Of a stretch of 64,000 bases of DNA, positions 61,177-64,000 are shown one piece after another. Origin of the DNA: Tsukamurella pulmonis (lineage in GTDB: Bacteria; Actinomycetota; Actinomycetes; Mycobacteriales; Mycobacteriaceae). The DNA lies in NCBI RefSeq assembly GCF_900103175.1, contig NZ_FNLF01000002.1, positions 4,354,136-4,418,135 of the forward strand. The letters are read 5' to 3'. Each line of letters begins with the position of its first letter. Position 1 is the stretch's first letter. The translations under genes and the position numbers were made by a program. The notes below the pieces were generated by a model. That model was not told the origin of the DNA and did no database searches. It saw only the letters and a program-made list of their open reading frames with translations.

Positions 61177-62213
61177 CGCGGCGCCGGCAGCCAGGCGTAG
61201 CGGGCGGTCCTGGCGCCGCCCTTGGCCCCGCGACACACGAGCTCCTTGAACAGCGCCGCCGGCCGGCCGCCGAACCGGATGCGGGTGGGGGTGTCGTCGC
61301 GGCGCGCCGCCTGGATCACGGCGCTGCGCCGGCCGATCGAGACGTTCTGCCCGATGTAGCCCATGGAGTAGGCCTTCATCGGCGCGCCCGCCAGTTCGCG
61401 CGCGACGTTGTCGGCGCCGTGCGCGCCCTGCGGCAGCGCGGTCTGGCAGCTCAACCGCGCGCCGGGCACGGCGGCGCCGTCGCCGACCGCCGTGATCCGC
61501 GGATCCGAGACGCTGCGCAGGAACTCGTCCACGACGACGCGGCTGACGGCGTCGACTGCGAGCCCGCTGCGCGCCGCCAGATCGCTGACCTGCGTCGCGA
61601 CCGCCCACAGGACGAGGTCGGCACCGTCGTCCCCGGCGTAGCGCCCGCGCTCGACGACGACCCCGAGGCGGTCGAGGTCGCGCCGCACCCGCGCCCGCGC
61701 GCCGGCCCCGAGCGACGCCCCGACCTCACCGTCGCTGAGCAGCCGGACCCGCAGGCCCGGACGGGATTCCGCGACTTCGGCCGCGGTCTCGATGCCCGTC
61801 AGGCCGCCGCCCACGACGGTGACGGCCGCCCCGTCGGGCAGGCCGGCGAGCGCCTGCCGCGCGCGCTCCGCGGTCTCGATCGTGCCCACCACGTGGGTGC
61901 CCGACGGTGCCGTCGGCGCCCCGCCCGCGGCGTAGATCGCGCGGTCGAACGGGAGCGAGGTGCCGTCGGCGAGCAGCACCGTGCCGTCACCGATCGTGTC
62001 CACCGCGCCGACGACGAGCCGGATCCGCGGGTCGAGCATCTCGGTCAGCGGGGTGACGGCGGTGCCACTACCGGCGATGTGCTCGTGCAGCCGCACCCGC
62101 TCGACGAACTCCGCCCTCGGGTTCACGACGGTCACCTCCGCGTCCGCCTTCTTCACCAGCCGGTTCGCGGCGATGGTGCCCGCGTAGCCCGCGCCGATCA
62201 CGACGACCTTCAT
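61173..62213 (-). CDS. FAD-dependent NAD(P)H oxidoreductase, ECF41 partner
   Basis: A 346-residue two-dinucleotide-binding flavoprotein of the NDH-2/FSP1-like group: KVVVIGAGYAGTIAANRL binds FAD, TVVGGGLTGIETAAEVAE binds NAD(P)H, and ITAVGDGAAVPG is the final FAD contact. No second FAD-site cysteine is seen. It likely oxidises NAD(P)H with a quinone or another acceptor. The gene overlaps the sigma-factor gene by 4 bases, so the sigma factor is expected to respond to or control this enzyme. ATG 62213. Confidence 0.85.
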   Translation of the reverse strand: MKVVVIGAGYAGTIAANRLVKKADAEVTVVNPRAEFVERVRLHEHIAGSGTAVTPLTEMLDPRIRLVVGAVDTIGDGTVLLADGTSLPFDRAIYAAGGAPTAPSGTHVVGTIETAERARQALAGLPDGAAVTVVGGGLTGIETAAEVAESRPGLRVRLLSDGEVGASLGAGARARVRRDLDRLGVVVERGRYAGDDGADLVLWAVATQVSDLAARSGLAVDAVSRVVVDEFLRSVSDPRITAVGDGAAVPGARLSCQTALPQGAHGADNVARELAGAPMKAYSMGYIGQNVSIGRRSAVIQAARRDDTPTRIRFGGRPAALFKELVCRGAKGGARTARYAWLPAPR

Positions 62214-62286
62214 GATTGTGTCCTCCTGCGTTGACCAACTCTTCCGCACACAGGACACCGGCCGCCACCGATCTGTGACACGCCTT

Positions 62287-62356
62287 CCGAAATTCGGGTT
62301 CTGCGGGGCTCCGCGGTCGGATCCTGTCGCGGAGCCCCGCAGAGCCCGAATTTCGG
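62287..62356. terminator. Very long inverted repeat before the oxidoreductase gene
   Basis: Arms from 62287 and to 62356 pair over about 28 bases (blocks CCGAAATTCGGG, CTGCGGGGCTCCGCG and their complements) with one 2-base mismatch, around a short loop. It lies 8 bases after the ABC permease stop; terminator is likely, an operator possible. Confidence 0.65.
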
Positions 62357-62363
62357 GAGGCGC

Positions 62364-64000
62364 TCAGCCCTCGGCGATCGCCGCCAGCGGGGGCGTGCGG
62401 GCGGCGCGGATCGCCGGCAGGATGGCCGCGCCGACGCCGACGAACGCGGACGCCACCAGCATCACCACCACCGTGGACCAGGGCACCACCACGGAGCCGA
62501 GGCCCTCGTCGCGCAGGGCGTGCACGAGCGAGACACCCAGCAGCACGCCGAGCACCAGTCCCAGCGCCGCGCCGAAGACCGCGATGAGCATGGACTCGAG
62601 GTAGATCGAGCGGCGCACCTGCGAGCGGATCAGGCCGATGGCGCGGAGCATGCCGATCTCGCGCCGCCGCTCCACCACCGAGAGTGCGAGCGTGTTGACG
62701 ATGCCGAGGATCGCGATCACCACCGCGAGGCCGAGCAGCCCGTAGAGCACGCCCATCAGGGCCGTGATCGCCTGTCCCGCTTGGTCCTTGAGATCGTCCT
62801 GGTCGTCGACGTTGACCACCAGCAGCGGCTTGACCGCCTCCCGCAGCCGCTCCTTGAGATCGGCGACCGCGGTCCCGTCGGCGGCGTTGATGAACACCGA
62901 CTGCGGGGTGACCAGCGGGGCGGTGGCGCCGCTCGCGGGCGGGTAGAGCGCGTTCATGTCGGCCGCCGTGATCACCGGCCCGGACAGCGAGCCGCCGTCC
63001 GTCGAGTAGATGCCGGTCACCGTGAGCGGGGTCTTCGCGGAGCCGACCGCGGACACCGGTTCGACGGGCGAGCCCACCTCCCAGCCGCGTTCGCGCGCGG
63101 TGCGGTCGTCGACCAGCATCCCGCCGGGCCGCAGCGTCAGCTCGCCGGAGGTGCGGGTGAGGTTGAACGCCGCGGTGACGTCGCCGTCGACGCCGAGCGC
63201 CGAGAGCCGATCGCCGCCCACCCGCACCGGGACGCCGTAGAGGATGGTCTTGGCGCCGATGCCCGGCACGTCCTCGATCGCCGTGAGCGCCGCGGGCGGC
63301 ATGCCCAGCGACGGCGCCTGCAGCAGCAGGTCCGAGCGGATGCCCTTGTCGACCTGGGCGTCGATCGACTTCTGCATGGACGCGCCGAGCGTGCCGATGA
63401 CGCCGACCAGCGCGACACCGATCACCAGCGCGAACGCCGTGGCGGTGGTGCGCTGCGGGTTGCGCATCACGTTGGTGCGGCCCAGCCGGCCGGCCGGGCC
63501 GAAGGGCGCGGCGATGACCTTGCCGATGCCGCCGAGCAGCGGCGCCACCAGCGCCGGGCCGCCGATCACGATCGCGAGGATGAGGCCGAAGCCGGCGACG
63601 CCGACCTCGATCGCCGCGGTGGAGCCGACCTCGGTGGTGGCCACGAAGAGCAGCGCCAGGGAGCACAACAGCAGGCCCGCGCCGATCGCGCCGCGCACCA
63701 TCACCGACTGCGCCGAGCCGCCGTCCTGCGCGCGCATGGCCGCGACGGGCGGCACGCGCGAGGCCCGCACCGCGGGAATCAGCGCCGAGATCACCGTGAC
63801 CACGGTGCCCACCACCATCACGGTGATCACCACGGACGGGCTGACGGCGAGGCCCCCGTCGGGGAAGCCCGCGCCCGCGGCCGTGACACCGGCCCGCAGC
63901 AGCACCGCGAGGCCGATGCCGACGGCGAGGCCGAGCGCGCTGCCGACCACACCCACGACGAGCGCCTCCAGCACCACCGAGTTGCGCACCTGGCCGCGGC
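62364..64000 (-). CDS. FtsX/MacB-type ABC permease, 5' end outside the window
   Basis: At least 545 residues of a large permease; the frame is still open at the window edge, where it reads RGQVRNSVVLEALVVG. It has the repeated FtsX layout: TM helix, cytoplasmic coupling block (VPPVAAMRAQ, LSVVERRREIGMLRAIG), then a periplasmic-like domain of about 250 residues with STDGGSL and PVEPVSAV, then the final three TM helices. Such proteins with two FtsX domains work with a LolD/MacB-like ATPase, expected just upstream on this strand, to move lipids or peptides or to signal. Confidence 0.85.
   Translation of the reverse strand, partial: RGQVRNSVVLEALVVGVVGSALGLAVGIGLAVLLRAGVTAAGAGFPDGGLAVSPSVVITVMVVGTVVTVISALIPAVRASRVPPVAAMRAQDGGSAQSVMVRGAIGAGLLLCSLALLFVATTEVGSTAAIEVGVAGFGLILAIVIGGPALVAPLLGGIGKVIAAPFGPAGRLGRTNVMRNPQRTTATAFALVIGVALVGVIGTLGASMQKSIDAQVDKGIRSDLLLQAPSLGMPPAALTAIEDVPGIGAKTILYGVPVRVGGDRLSALGVDGDVTAAFNLTRTSGELTLRPGGMLVDDRTARERGWEVGSPVEPVSAVGSAKTPLTVTGIYSTDGGSLSGPVITAADMNALYPPASGATAPLVTPQSVFINAADGTAVADLKERLREAVKPLLVVNVDDQDDLKDQAGQAITALMGVLYGLLGLAVVIAILGIVNTLALSVVERRREIGMLRAIGLIRSQVRRSIYLESMLIAVFGAALGLVLGVLLGVSLVHALRDEGLGSVVVPWSTVVVMLVASAFVGVGAAILPAIRAARTPPLAAIAEG

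Noticed and set aside
1-64000. Search for tRNA, rRNA, insertion sequences, prophage or integrase genes
   Set aside because: No cloverleaf with CCA-adjacent acceptor stem, no transposase DDE/HUH motif and no integrase were seen on either strand.

Overview
The window is about 70% GC by eye, densely coded, and carries envelope genes of the mycolic-acid actinomycetes (order Mycobacteriales): an arabinogalactan arabinosyltransferase of the AftD type, the small DUF2613 protein beside it, an LpqI-type GH3 lipoprotein, a DUF3068 membrane protein, and a FadE5/FadA2/FabG4/HtdX set. The run from about 21.8 kb to 57.7 kb follows the order of the M. tuberculosis Rv0244c-Rv0224c region with accessory genes inserted. 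My best guess for the genus is Tsukamurella or a close relative, from gene content and composition only. No rRNA, tRNA, insertion sequence, prophage or CRISPR array is visible.

0-9.6 kb is ordinary metabolism: membrane proteins, a methylthioadenosine phosphorylase, a class III aminotransferase with an SRPBCC protein, a glutaminase-STAS fusion, a membrane-anchored molybdopterin oxidoreductase, an acyl-CoA ligase and an SDR. An AGCS amino-acid/cation symporter follows at 9.8-11.2 kb. At 11.5-14.5 kb sits the most unusual locus: a 625-residue membrane/linker protein ending in a glycine-zipper domain, with two small, lower-GC membrane-protein genes directly behind it. This is the layout of a pore-forming polymorphic toxin with membrane immunity proteins. 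14.7-21.7 kb holds a TetR/MFS efflux pair, an alpha/beta hydrolase with a WXG-like protein, an SDR/TetR pair, endonuclease IV and a methyltransferase.

21.8-36 kb is the lipid-catabolism block: fadE5, an ABC-like ATPase with a YhgE/Pip permease, an acyltransferase, fadA2, fabG4, htdX, a TetR regulator and lpqI. Five 14-bp palindromes of one type (TTACYnnnnRGTAA) lie in front of fadE5, between fadA2 and fabG4, and in front of the TetR gene, so the TetR protein probably controls the whole set. Between these genes lie four copies of an 80-85 bp element made of two hairpins, a 12-copy 8-bp tandem repeat and a hydrolase remnant.

36-49 kb is the envelope block: universal stress protein, DUF2613, aftD, an O-acyltransferase, DUF3068, a flippase-like protein, a large membrane protein and a PapA-like acyltransferase. 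49-55.5 kb has the mycothiol-dependent formaldehyde dehydrogenase with its MBL partner, and a three-gene signalling unit (response regulator fused to a thioredoxin-reductase-like flavoprotein, a cNMP-domain histidine kinase, and a UBP-type zinc finger). 55.7-57.7 kb is a divergent glycosyltransferase/methyltransferase pair. 57.8-59.9 kb encodes a secreted protein with 29 back-to-back 12-residue repeats. The end holds an ECF41-type sigma factor with its FAD oxidoreductase partner and an FtsX-type permease cut by the window edge. Across the whole window the octamer GACGGTGC is far more frequent than base composition predicts.
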